A DNA stretch of 27,605 nt, from NCBI GenBank assembly GCA_035288045.1, contig DATEBA010000069.1:1-27605 (forward strand). The letters are read 5' to 3'. The DNA comes from DATEBA01 sp035288045 (GTDB lineage Bacteria; Actinomycetota; UBA4738; HRBIN12). Position numbers and translations under genes: made by a program. Below the pieces are notes generated by a model. It saw only the letters and a program-made list of their open reading frames with translations. It did no database searches and was not told the origin of the DNA. This document shows, in pieces, positions 1 to 7,338 of this stretch. The stretch's first letter is position 1. Each line of letters opens with the position of its first letter.

Positions 1-487
1 CGACGAGCAGCAGCCCGTTCACCGACGCTCGGAAGCACGCGTCCTCGGGGAGCAGGCCGGGCTCGGGCAGGCGAACCGCGGCCGTGCCGGCGAGGGCGCC
101 GTCCACTTCCACCGGGAATCGCTCCTCGGCTCCGAGCGGCGTGCACCCCATCATCTGGCGGTGCATCTTGGCCATCGGCCCCGAGTCGGCCGCGGAGAGC
201 TTCCACACCTCTGCACCGGCGGGGTCGAGGATCCGGAGCGTCCCGCAACCCATGAGAGCCACCGACGTGAGCGCCTCGAGATCGGTGTCGTCCCAGCCGC
301 CCATGCGAACGTAGGAGTCGGCCAAGGCGGCGGCCAGCTGGTCCCGCTGGCTCGTGCGCTGTTCCTCCAGGTAGAGCTCGAACCGAGCCCCAAACGCCAG
401 GTTCACGAGGATCGCGGTGAGCGCGGCAGCGGCGATGCCCACCCCGGCGAACGCGGCGGCCAGGCGGAACGCGAACGATCTACGCAT
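1..487 (-). CDS. Sensor histidine kinase, N-terminal part (partial)
   Basis: This is the N-terminal 162 residues of a membrane sensor kinase. The dimerisation and ATPase domains lie beyond the window edge. The ATG at 487 overlaps the stop of the response regulator gene by 8 bases, so the two form a regulator-kinase operon. Residues about 5-30 form a membrane helix. The following extracytoplasmic loop contains a Met/His-rich stretch, MAKMHRQMMGC, plus further cysteines (ALMGCG, EDACF). Met/His/Cys clusters in such loops are compatible with Cu(I)/Ag(I) sensing as in CusS/CopS-type kinases, but this is inference. Kinase identity rests on the pairing and topology, because no H-box is visible here. 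Confidence 0.8.
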   Translation of the reverse strand, partial: MRRSFAFRLAAAFAGVGIAAAALTAILVNLAFGARFELYLEEQRTSQRDQLAAALADSYVRMGGWDDTDLEALTSVALMGCGTLRILDPAGAEVWKLSAADSGPMAKMHRQMMGCTPLGAEERFPVEVDGALAGTAAVRLPEPGLLPEDACFRASVNGLLLV

Positions 488-1178
488 CCGCTTTCGCTCC
501 GAACTTGTACCCGACACCCGTGACCGTCACGACGTATCCAGGTTCACGCGGGTCGTCGCCGAGCTTGCGGCGGAGATTCTTCACGTGGGCGTCGATCGTG
601 CGCTCGTAGCCCTCGTATTCGTATCCCTGCACCCGAGTTACGAGCTCGTAGCGCGAGTACACGCGGCCCGGTCTGGAGGCGAGGGCAACCAGCAGGTCGA
701 ACTCGCTCCGCGTAAGCTCCACCGGCTCGCCGTGGACCGTGACCTCCCGCGCCTCGCGGTCCACGACCAGCGCGCCCCCGTCGAAGGATGACGCCGTTGC
801 CCCGTTCGCGCCGCCCGCGCGCCGCAACACGGCGTCCACGCGCGCCACGAGCTCCCTGGGGCTGAACGGCTTGATCAGGTAGTCGTCGGCACCGAGCCGG
901 AGGCCGGCGACGCGATCGTCCTCGGACGCCTTCGCGGTGAGCATGATGATCGGAACGCTCGAGTGGCTCCGGACGGAGCGTGCCACCTCCTCGCCGGTGA
1001 GGTCCGGGAGCATCAGGTCCAACACGACCAGGTCGGGGTGCGCGCGCTCCATCGCTTCGAGAGCGCGCTCGCCGGTGTCGGCGACGAGCACCGAGTAGCC
1101 CTCTCGCTCGAGGTAGGAGCGGACGAGATCGCGGATCTTCCGCTCGTCGTCGACGATCAGGATCGTTGCGCTGCCCAC
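480..1178 (-). CDS. OmpR/PhoB-family response regulator
   Basis: DNA-binding response regulator of 232 residues. The receiver domain has the acidic pair D10/D11, phospho-acceptor D54 in VVLDLMLPD, T81 and K103 in LIKPF. The C-terminal winged helix of OmpR type includes LTRSEFDLLVALASRPG and YERTIDAHVKNLRRKLG, ending VTGVGYKF. I prefer the GTG at 1178 because GAGGGG lies 9 bases upstream. A TTG at 1184 in the same frame sits too close to that site. The downstream partner is the kinase at 1-487. Regulators of this class bind head-to-tail repeats about 11 bp apart. Repeats of exactly that kind occur six times between 9.4 and 20.5 kb, so this protein is a candidate controller of them; that link is inferred. 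Confidence 0.95.
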   Translation of the reverse strand: MGSATILIVDDERKIRDLVRSYLEREGYSVLVADTGERALEAMERAHPDLVVLDLMLPDLTGEEVARSVRSHSSVPIIMLTAKASEDDRVAGLRLGADDYLIKPFSPRELVARVDAVLRRAGGANGATASSFDGGALVVDREAREVTVHGEPVELTRSEFDLLVALASRPGRVYSRYELVTRVQGYEYEGYERTIDAHVKNLRRKLGDDPREPGYVVTVTGVGYKFGAKADA

Positions 1179-1298
1179 GATCAATCACCCCTCGAGTCAG
1201 CTTGCGGACGCCCCCGAGACCCAAGCAGGGCCAATGGCCCCGACGCGGACGGGCCATTGCGCCCAGATCGCGCGGGACCGCCCCGGTCGCGAGCGGCT

Positions 1299-2852
1299 TC
1301 ACCGGGGGGCCGCGAGCTCGACCCGGACACACGTCCCCTCACCGGGGCCGGAGTGGATCGCGAGTGACCCCCGGACGAGCGCGGCCCGCTCGTGAATCCC
1401 GAGTAGCCCGAGACGGCCGGACTGCGCGAGTCCCACGAGGGGATCCGGCACATCGAAGCCGCGCCCGTCGTCGCAGATCTCGATGCCTACCGAACCCTCC
1501 GAGAACTCGGCGCGCACCTCCACGCGGCTGGCCTCCGCGTGACGCTCCACGTTCCGGAGCGCCTCTTGCGTGATGCGGAAGAGCGCGAGCTCGGCCTCCG
1601 CCGGGAGGCGCCGGGCCGTGCCTGTCACTCCGAATCCCGCCCGGACGCCCGAGCGCTGCGTGAGGTCTGCCGCCAGCCACTCGAGAGCGGGGACGAGCCC
1701 GAGGTCGTCGAGCACGGTGGGTCGCAGGTCGCGACTCAGGCGACGGAGGCTCTCCAGCGTATCGCCCGCCCGGGTCCGCAGCTCCTCGAGCCGACGGGCG
1801 AGCGTACCCGGATGCTCGGCGAGGGCGTCGAGCCCTCGCCCGAGCAGGACGAGGTCCTGGGCGGCGGTGTCGTGCAACTCGCGGGCCAGCCGCTTGCGCT
1901 CCTCCTCCTGGACCCTCGTGACCTCCTGCACGTAGGAGCGGAGGCGGTCGCGCTCCTGCCTGTGGAGACGCGCGTTGTCGAGGGCCACGCCGATCTCGCT
2001 CCCGACGGCAAGGAGGACATCCTCGTCGGCCTCGTCCAACACCCCCGTGACGACGACGAGCGCCCCGCCGCCCGAGCCGTCGCCCCCGAACGGCACGATC
2101 ACCGTCCCGTCCGGCCGCCTCGACGGCGCCCGGACCGCCCGGAGCTCCTCGGGCTCCAGCGCCAGCCGGAGTCGCTCCCGGCCACGCGGGCTTGAGCTCG
2201 TCCACGTCTCGGTCTCCGAGCCCTCGGCAAGATCCCAGGAGACGACGGCCGCGGCGTCCAGGCCGAGCACGTCTCGCAGACGCGCGAGCATCGAGGGGAG
2301 AGCGCGATCCAGGCCCACCGTCGACACGAGCGACGAGGCGACCTCGTTCAAGAGCGTGAGCCTGCGGCCCGTCGTCGCCAAGGCCTGGCGTTGTCGTCGC
2401 TCCCGCTCGACGGGCGCGGCCACGACGATCCCGACGCCGACGACGAACGCCGCGTAGAGGAGTTCGCCGACCCACCGGAAACCCGCTGTATGCCAGAGCA
2501 CGATGTTCGGTAGCGTGAGCACGATGCACCATGCCCCCGTGAGAGCGGCGCCCTCGAAGCCGTACCGGAGGCCCGCGTAGACGATCGGCACCACGTACAG
2601 GATCACGGGAAGCTTGTGGAGCCCGGCCTCGACCCCGGGGGGATCGCCGAACAGGTCGAGGGCCTCGAAGACGAGGTGCAGCGCCGTGATCGCGAGCACC
2701 GCGCCCTGGATCGCCCAGAACGCCGGCTCGCGCACGCGCGACACGAACAGTTGCGCCCAGACGGACGGAGCCGTCGCGACGTCTTTCACCTCGCTCACCT
2801 CTCGCACCTCTCTCACCGCTCGCACGTCTCCGGCGGTTCCAGCGCCCCTCAC
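1299..2852 (-). CDS. NarL-type sensor histidine kinase with GAF-like domain
   Basis: Sensor kinase of about 517 residues. The order is: about five membrane helices (residues roughly 40-150), a GAF-like domain (about 165-290), a HisKA_3 dimerisation domain with the phospho-accepting histidine in ARELHDTAAQDLVLL (near residue 327), and a HATPase domain with NVERHAEA, DDGRGFD and the G2 box GLLGIHERAALVRGSL. The start is the GTG at 2852, which overlaps the regulator stop as GTGA and has GGAGG seven bases upstream. An in-frame ATG at 2876 has no properly spaced ribosome site. The gene is translationally coupled to the LuxR-type regulator upstream. Its signal is unknown; the neighbouring divergent respiratory operon suggests a redox or electron-acceptor cue (inference). 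Confidence 0.93.
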   Translation of the reverse strand: MRGAGTAGDVRAVREVREVSEVKDVATAPSVWAQLFVSRVREPAFWAIQGAVLAITALHLVFEALDLFGDPPGVEAGLHKLPVILYVVPIVYAGLRYGFEGAALTGAWCIVLTLPNIVLWHTAGFRWVGELLYAAFVVGVGIVVAAPVERERRQRQALATTGRRLTLLNEVASSLVSTVGLDRALPSMLARLRDVLGLDAAAVVSWDLAEGSETETWTSSSPRGRERLRLALEPEELRAVRAPSRRPDGTVIVPFGGDGSGGGALVVVTGVLDEADEDVLLAVGSEIGVALDNARLHRQERDRLRSYVQEVTRVQEEERKRLARELHDTAAQDLVLLGRGLDALAEHPGTLARRLEELRTRAGDTLESLRRLSRDLRPTVLDDLGLVPALEWLAADLTQRSGVRAGFGVTGTARRLPAEAELALFRITQEALRNVERHAEASRVEVRAEFSEGSVGIEICDDGRGFDVPDPLVGLAQSGRLGLLGIHERAALVRGSLAIHSGPGEGTCVRVELAAPR

Positions 2853-3505
2853 GACAGGTCCTCCAGCCGGAACCATCCCCGCCGCAGGCCGTGGATCACC
2901 GCCTCGGTGCGCGACGCCACCCGCAGCTTCTTGAAGATGTGGCCGAGGTGCACCTGCACGGTCCTCGAGGAAAGGTCGAGCCCCAAGGCGATCTCCTTGT
3001 TGCTCATGCCCCGCGCAGCGAGCCGGAGCACCTCGAGTTCCCGATCGGTGAGCGGCTCCGGGCCCTCGGCCGCGCCCGCCGGCCGGAACCGCCCGAGAAC
3101 TTTCCCCGTGATCGCGGGATGGAGCACGGCCTCCCCCGCGCGCACGGAACGCACAGCGTCGACGAGCTGCGAGCCGTGGATGTCCTTCAGTAGGTACCCC
3201 GCCGCGCCGGCCTCGAGCATCGCATACACGTAGGGGTCGTCGTCGTGCACCGTGAGCACGAGCACGCCGATCTGCGGATGCTCGGCCTTGATGGTCCGGG
3301 TGGCCTCGATCCCGTTCATCCCCGGCATCGCTATGTCGACGACCGCCACGTCGGGGAGAAGCCGACCGGCCAGCTCGACCGCCTCCGCGCCGTCCGCGGC
3401 TTCACCGACGACCTCGATGTCGTCCTCGCGCTCGAGGATCTCTCGGGTGCCCTCTCGGACCAGCGCGTGGTCATCCGCGATGAGCACACGGATGCGCTCA
3501 CCCAT
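2849..3505 (-). CDS. NarL/LuxR-family response regulator
   Basis: Response regulator of 218 residues. The receiver domain has D11/D12, phospho-acceptor D57 in VVDIAMPGMNG, and K in YLLKDI. The C-terminal LuxR helix-turn-helix reads LTDRELEVLRLAARGMSNKEIA followed by SSRTVQVHLGHIFKKL. The ATG at 3505 begins MGERIRVLIADDH, the normal start of the family; the open frame extends 25 codons further upstream without family resemblance. The gene forms an operon with the HisKA_3 kinase and is transcribed divergently from the NrfD-type operon starting at 3684. Control of that operon is plausible but not shown by the sequence. Confidence 0.94.
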   Translation of the reverse strand: MGERIRVLIADDHALVREGTREILEREDDIEVVGEAADGAEAVELAGRLLPDVAVVDIAMPGMNGIEATRTIKAEHPQIGVLVLTVHDDDPYVYAMLEAGAAGYLLKDIHGSQLVDAVRSVRAGEAVLHPAITGKVLGRFRPAGAAEGPEPLTDRELEVLRLAARGMSNKEIALGLDLSSRTVQVHLGHIFKKLRVASRTEAVIHGLRRGWFRLEDLS

Positions 3506-3602
3506 GCGCGGAAGCGTAGCAGCGATCGGCCCCGCGGAACCTCCTGGAGCCTCCGCTCCGCCATCGCGCGTACACGCCATACGCCGAAACGCCTACCGGA
3601 CG

Positions 3603-3656
3603 CTGCGCGCGAACGCGCGCAGAACGGGGGCAGGCCGGCCCTCTCGCGAGGCCGGC
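3603..3656. promoter_or_regulatory. Two adjacent hairpin-forming repeats between divergent operons
   Basis: The 178-base region between the LuxR-type regulator and the NrfD operon holds two inverted repeats. One is perfect, with CTGCGCGC at 3603-3610 and GCGCGCAG at 3615-3622 around a GAAC loop. The other is GCCGGCC at 3634-3640 and GGCCGGC at 3650-3656. No T-run follows either, so they are not classic terminators. They could be operator half-sites or structures in the 5' leader of the NrfD transcript. The NrfD ribosome site AAGGAGG starts 17 bases after the second repeat. Confidence 0.4.
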
Positions 3657-3683
3657 GTCGGGCCGACCATGTGAAGGAGGCCG

Positions 3684-5036
3684 ATGACGGAGGTCGACGT
3701 GGCTGAGCAGGAACCAGGGATCCGGGGGGGCTCGCTCTCCCTCACCGAGCGAACCGACCGGATGCACGCGACGATCCTCGCCCCCCTCCGGCGAACCGGA
3801 CCCGGGTACGTCGCGATGATGGTCGCGTTGTTCGCGGTCTTCGTCTGGGGCGTGTATGCGTGGACTGTACAGATCCGGCACGGGCTCGCCGTCACGGGGC
3901 TCTCCGACCCGATCCCCTGGGGCTTCTACATCACGAACTTCGTCTTCTGGATCGGCGTAAGCCACGCCGGAACCTTCATCTCGGCGGTGCTCCGCGTGAG
4001 TAGCGTGGGATGGCGCACCCCGGTCGTGCGGATGGCTGAGTTCATGACGATCGCCGCCTTGCTGATGGGGGCGTGGATGCCGATCGTAGACCTCGGACGG
4101 CCCGATCGGCTGCTGAACGTCCTGAACTACGGACGGTTCCAATCCGCGATCGTCTGGGACCTCCTCGCGATCACTACGTACCTGACGGGGAGCCTAATCT
4201 ACCTCTACCTGCCGTTGATCCCCGACGTCGCTCTCGCCCGCGACGAGCTCGATCCCCACCGGCACCGGCTACGGCACCGCCTCTACTCGATCCTCGCCGT
4301 CGGATGGCACGGGAACGAGGAACAGTGGCGCCGGCTCGCGCGCGGGATCCGCATCATGTGCGTCCTGATCATCGGGGTCATGGTCAGCGTCCACACTGTC
4401 GTGTCGTGGATCTTCGGGATGACGCTGCGGGCGGGGTGGCACAGCACGATCTTCGGCCCGTACTTCGTCGTCGGCGCGATCTGGTCTGGGTTGGCGGCGG
4501 TACTCGTCGGCATGGCGGTGTTCCGACGCGCCTTCCACATGAAGGAGGTCATCACGAAACGGCACTTCGTGCGCGTCGCGAACCTCCTGCTCGTCGCCGG
4601 CCTCGTCTACATGTACCTCACGTTCAACGAGTACCTCACGATCGCATACAAGCTCGAGCCGCAGGACCGCAGCCTGCTGGACGCCATCTTCTCCGGCGAG
4701 TTCGCGCCCCTCTTCTGGACGTACTTCCTCGGCGGCATGGTGGTCCCGATGCTCTTGCTTGCCCTCCCGTGGACCAGGAATGTGCCCGGGATCGTCACCG
4801 CCTCGATCCTCGTGAACGTGGGCATGTGGATCAAGCGCTTCGTGATCACCGTGCCCTCCCTGGCCGTACCCCAGATCCCGGTGCAGTGGGCGAGCTATGC
4901 GCCGACCTGGATAGAGGTGTCGATCATCGCGGCCACCTTCGCCGGCTTCGCGCTCCTCGTCGGCTTGATGGCCAAAGTGATGCCACTCGTTCCCATGTGG
5001 GAGCTGGAGGAACAGATGCGAGTGGGAGCGGAGTGA
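3684..5036 (+). CDS. NrfD/PsrC-family quinone-interacting membrane subunit
   Basis: Integral membrane protein of 450 residues with eight or more hydrophobic helices. It belongs to the NrfD/PsrC/DmsC family, which exchanges electrons between the quinone pool and a partner ferredoxin subunit. Family-like stretches are PWGFYITNFVFWIGVSHAGTF and the Asp/Arg-containing end of an early helix, MPIVDLGRPDRLLNV. A perfect AAGGAGG lies three bases before the ATG. The stop overlaps the start of the ferredoxin subunit by one base (TGATG). The gene is the first of three in a tight operon. No molybdopterin or multihaem catalytic subunit is next to it, so the substrate is unknown. Family assignment is firm; the reaction is not. 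Confidence 0.92.
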   Translation: MTEVDVAEQEPGIRGGSLSLTERTDRMHATILAPLRRTGPGYVAMMVALFAVFVWGVYAWTVQIRHGLAVTGLSDPIPWGFYITNFVFWIGVSHAGTFISAVLRVSSVGWRTPVVRMAEFMTIAALLMGAWMPIVDLGRPDRLLNVLNYGRFQSAIVWDLLAITTYLTGSLIYLYLPLIPDVALARDELDPHRHRLRHRLYSILAVGWHGNEEQWRRLARGIRIMCVLIIGVMVSVHTVVSWIFGMTLRAGWHSTIFGPYFVVGAIWSGLAAVLVGMAVFRRAFHMKEVITKRHFVRVANLLLVAGLVYMYLTFNEYLTIAYKLEPQDRSLLDAIFSGEFAPLFWTYFLGGMVVPMLLLALPWTRNVPGIVTASILVNVGMWIKRFVITVPSLAVPQIPVQWASYAPTWIEVSIIAATFAGFALLVGLMAKVMPLVPMWELEEQMRVGAE

Positions 5037-6055
5037 TGGACGACGCAGCGTTGGAGCGACCACGGAAGGTTATTCCCGGCGGGCGGGAGCCGACCCCGAT
5101 CGATCCGGCCGAGGTCACGCGGCGCGCGTTCCTTCGACGGATCGTCGGCGGTGCTGCCGTCGCGTCCCTCGGCGTCGTCGGGGGCTCGACAGCGGCGATC
5201 GCCGACGAGGGCCACGGTGAGGAGGACGAGCACGACACCGGAGGTCAGTCACAACGGGTGCGCCGCTGGGCGATGGTGATCGACCTCCGGCGCTGCGACG
5301 GCTGCGTGGAGATCGAGGCGCCCCCGCAGTGCACCCAGTTCTGCAACTGGGGTCGGTTCGTGCCCGAGGGACAGGAGTGGGTCGTGGTCGTCCAGCAGCC
5401 TCACGACGATCCCGTCGGTGCCCCTCCGCACACGATGCCCATCCCCTGCTTCCATTGCGAGAACGCGCCTTGCGTGAACGTCTGCCCCGTGGGCGCGACC
5501 TTCCACTCGGTCGAGGGGACCGTCCTCATCGATCAGGAACGCTGCATCGGGTGCCGGTTGTGCATCGCCGCGTGTCCGTACAGTCGTCGCTTCTTCAACT
5601 GGGGCGAGCCCGCCCAGCCCGATTGGGTGAAGGAGTCCGCCTACAACGTACGGACGCAGACGCCCGCCTTGCGCGGAACGGTGATGAAGTGCGACTTCTG
5701 CACGGATCTCCTGGAGGTCGGCGGTCTGCCGATGTGCGCCCGCGGCTGCCCGTGGGGCGCGCTTTACTTCGGCGATCTCGAGGAGGACGTCGCTACGAAC
5801 GGTCGGGAGGTCGTGAAGCTGTCCGCGTTCATCCACGAGACCGGTGCGTTCCGGTACAAGGAGGAGCTCGGCACCGAGCCTCGCGTGTGGTACGTGCCGG
5901 GCTCCGGCGAGCAGGTCCCAAGAACGCACCATCGCGAGTTCATGCGAGAGCACCTGGAGTGGCCATGGCGCGAGTGGGCAAGCGATGACCGCGTGCCCGA
6001 GGGTTCGCCTCCGATGGAGGGAGACCACGTCGAAGCGGGAGGCGGCCATGACTGA
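5036..6055 (+). CDS. Tat-exported 4Fe-4S ferredoxin subunit (DmsB/NrfC/PsrB type)
   Basis: Ferredoxin-like electron-transfer subunit of 339 residues. A twin-arginine signal, TRRAFLRR followed by a hydrophobic Ala/Gly/Val stretch, lies at residues 28-50, so the protein is exported folded. The cysteine groups are CDGC with a later CTQFC, CFHCENAPCVNVCP, CIGCRLCIAACPYSRRFF, and CDFC with MCARGCPWGAL. This is the usual four-cluster arrangement of DmsB/PsrB/NrfC proteins. The ATG at 5036 overlaps the NrfD stop. The open frame continues upstream to 4073, but that part is the NrfD gene in another frame. It should carry electrons between NrfD and a periplasmic partner, perhaps the next gene product. 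Confidence 0.94.
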   Translation: MDDAALERPRKVIPGGREPTPIDPAEVTRRAFLRRIVGGAAVASLGVVGGSTAAIADEGHGEEDEHDTGGQSQRVRRWAMVIDLRRCDGCVEIEAPPQCTQFCNWGRFVPEGQEWVVVVQQPHDDPVGAPPHTMPIPCFHCENAPCVNVCPVGATFHSVEGTVLIDQERCIGCRLCIAACPYSRRFFNWGEPAQPDWVKESAYNVRTQTPALRGTVMKCDFCTDLLEVGGLPMCARGCPWGALYFGDLEEDVATNGREVVKLSAFIHETGAFRYKEELGTEPRVWYVPGSGEQVPRTHHREFMREHLEWPWREWASDDRVPEGSPPMEGDHVEAGGGHD

Positions 6056-7295
6056 CCGACGGGATGACGTGCGCTGGCGGGCGATCGGAACGTTCGCCCT
6101 GCTGCTCGCGTTCCTCGGCGGTCCCGCCGGACCTGCCGTCGCCGACGCAGGTCACGGACCCGAGCTGGTCGAGGAGGAACCGATGCCTCCGGACGAGCCC
6201 CGGGACCACGCTTCGGAGCGGGCGCCCGTCCAGCTGAAGCTCCGTGCGCCCGCGGAGACCGCCCTCGGGGCAGAGATCCGCCTCGAGGCCATCCTGCTGG
6301 ACGCGAAGGGCGCACCGATCTTCGACGCGCCGATCACGTTCCTCACGTTCGTGTCCTGGGGGGAGGAGATCGGTGGCGAGATGGCCCTCGGTGCGGCCCG
6401 GACCGACGAGCGGGGGACCGCGATCCTCGTCACCAATCTCCGGAGGGCCGGCGATATGGAGCTCGCGGCGCGCTTCGCCGGCGACGAACGCCACCGGCCG
6501 AGTGAGACGGAGACGGCGATCGCCGTCACCGGCGACGTCCAACTGTACACGCCCGACGTCGGCATTCGGGTCCCCGGCTTCGGAATCGGCTGGCTCCTCG
6601 TCCTCGTCGCGGCGGTCTGGGGCTTGTATCTCGTCGTTGCCCGGCAGGTCGTCGCGATCGCACGCGCAGGCGCGGCGCCGCGCGGCGCCGGGCCTGCGGC
6701 TTCCTCCGCCGAGATAACCAGCCGTCGACGTTTCCTGTCGAGGTTCCTCGTGCCAACGGGTCTCACCGCGGGCGTGGTGGGACTCGGCTCCGGTCTCCTC
6801 GCGCTGATCTACCGCTCGCCGAGGACGCACTGGAACGTCGAGACCTCCGACGTCCACGCGGGAGCTCGACACCGCCTCACGCCGGTCGCGCACGTCGGCC
6901 TCGAGTATCCGCACGGAGAGGTGCCACCGCTCCTCGACCGGGAGGTCAGCTTCTCCGAGGACGTGCTCCCGATCCTCCTCGCCAAGGGAGGCCCGCACAC
7001 GCACCCCTCCAAGTACTCGCCGCCGCCCCACGGTGTCCGCCTCGACAGCTACGAGACGATCATGGGACTAGAGGCGGGCGAAGAGCACGCCGAGGAAGAG
7101 CACGCCGAGGAAGAGCACGCCGAGGAAGAGACGGGGCACGGTCACCAGCTCGTCGTTCCCGGCAAGCCTGAGGAGAGCATGCTCGTCATGATGCTGGTCG
7201 ATCACGCGCACCGGATGCCGCCGGCCGTCCCCCTGTTGGACGACGACATCCGGGTGATCGCATCCTGGGTGGCTCAGGGGGCCAAGAACAACTGA
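6048..7295 (+). CDS. Membrane protein with cytochrome-c-like domain lacking haem ligation
   Basis: Third gene of the NrfD operon, 415 residues, overlapping the previous gene by 8 bases. Order: a signal-like N-terminus (to about residue 30), an Ig-like or carboxypeptidase-regulatory-like beta domain (about 60-160), a membrane helix (GWLLVLVAAVWGLYLVV), a second segment opening with the twin-arginine-like SRRRFLSRF plus helix, then a C-terminal domain. That last domain follows the outline of planctomycete-type cytochrome c domains: VSFSEDVLPIL, VRLDSYETIMG, LVVPGKPEESMLV, HRMPP and IASWVAQGA. Where such domains carry CxxCH, this one reads AKGGPHTHPSKYSPPPHG. There is no cysteine anywhere in the protein, so covalent haem c is impossible. 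A His/Glu-rich repeat interrupts the domain. A role as an electron-transfer or metal-binding partner of the NrfD-ferredoxin module is inference. Confidence 0.85.
   Translation: MTDRRDDVRWRAIGTFALLLAFLGGPAGPAVADAGHGPELVEEEPMPPDEPRDHASERAPVQLKLRAPAETALGAEIRLEAILLDAKGAPIFDAPITFLTFVSWGEEIGGEMALGAARTDERGTAILVTNLRRAGDMELAARFAGDERHRPSETETAIAVTGDVQLYTPDVGIRVPGFGIGWLLVLVAAVWGLYLVVARQVVAIARAGAAPRGAGPAASSAEITSRRRFLSRFLVPTGLTAGVVGLGSGLLALIYRSPRTHWNVETSDVHAGARHRLTPVAHVGLEYPHGEVPPLLDREVSFSEDVLPILLAKGGPHTHPSKYSPPPHGVRLDSYETIMGLEAGEEHAEEEHAEEEHAEEETGHGHQLVVPGKPEESMLVMMLVDHAHRMPPAVPLLDDDIRVIASWVAQGAKNN
7080..7130 (+). repeat. 15-bp in-frame tandem repeat, 3.4 copies
   Basis: The unit GAAGAGCACGCCGAG is repeated at 7080, 7095 and 7110, followed by a partial copy. 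It encodes repeats of EEHAE and ends ETGHGH. It lies inside the cytochrome-like domain of the third NrfD-operon gene and makes a flexible, acidic, His-containing insert. Identical copies point to recent slippage expansion. Confidence 0.95.
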
Positions 7296-7338
7296 GTCGC
7301 TCGGGAGCCGCCGTGGCCGCGCGGACGCGATACTTGGA

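Noticed and set aside
2853..2876. ATG start at 2876 for the NarL-type kinase
   Set aside because: A G-run touches the ATG directly, so spacing is wrong. The GTG at 2852 has GGAGG at seven bases and a GTGA overlap with the regulator stop.
3660..3690. TGAAGG near the NrfD start as another repeat site
   Set aside because: It is the AAGGAGG ribosome site; no second unit is found 11 or 22 bp away.
4073..5035. Long open frame continuing upstream of the ferredoxin subunit
   Set aside because: Its product here is Arg/Pro-rich with no family features, and it is a shifted reading of the NrfD gene. The ferredoxin gene has its own ATG at 5036 with a coupled overlap.
7080..7130. CRISPR-like short repeats
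   Set aside because: The units are 15 bp, contiguous, without spacers, and stay in frame within a coding region.
7296..7338. Terminator between the convergent NrfD and redoxin operons
   Set aside because: No stable stem with a T-run could be found in these 43 bases.
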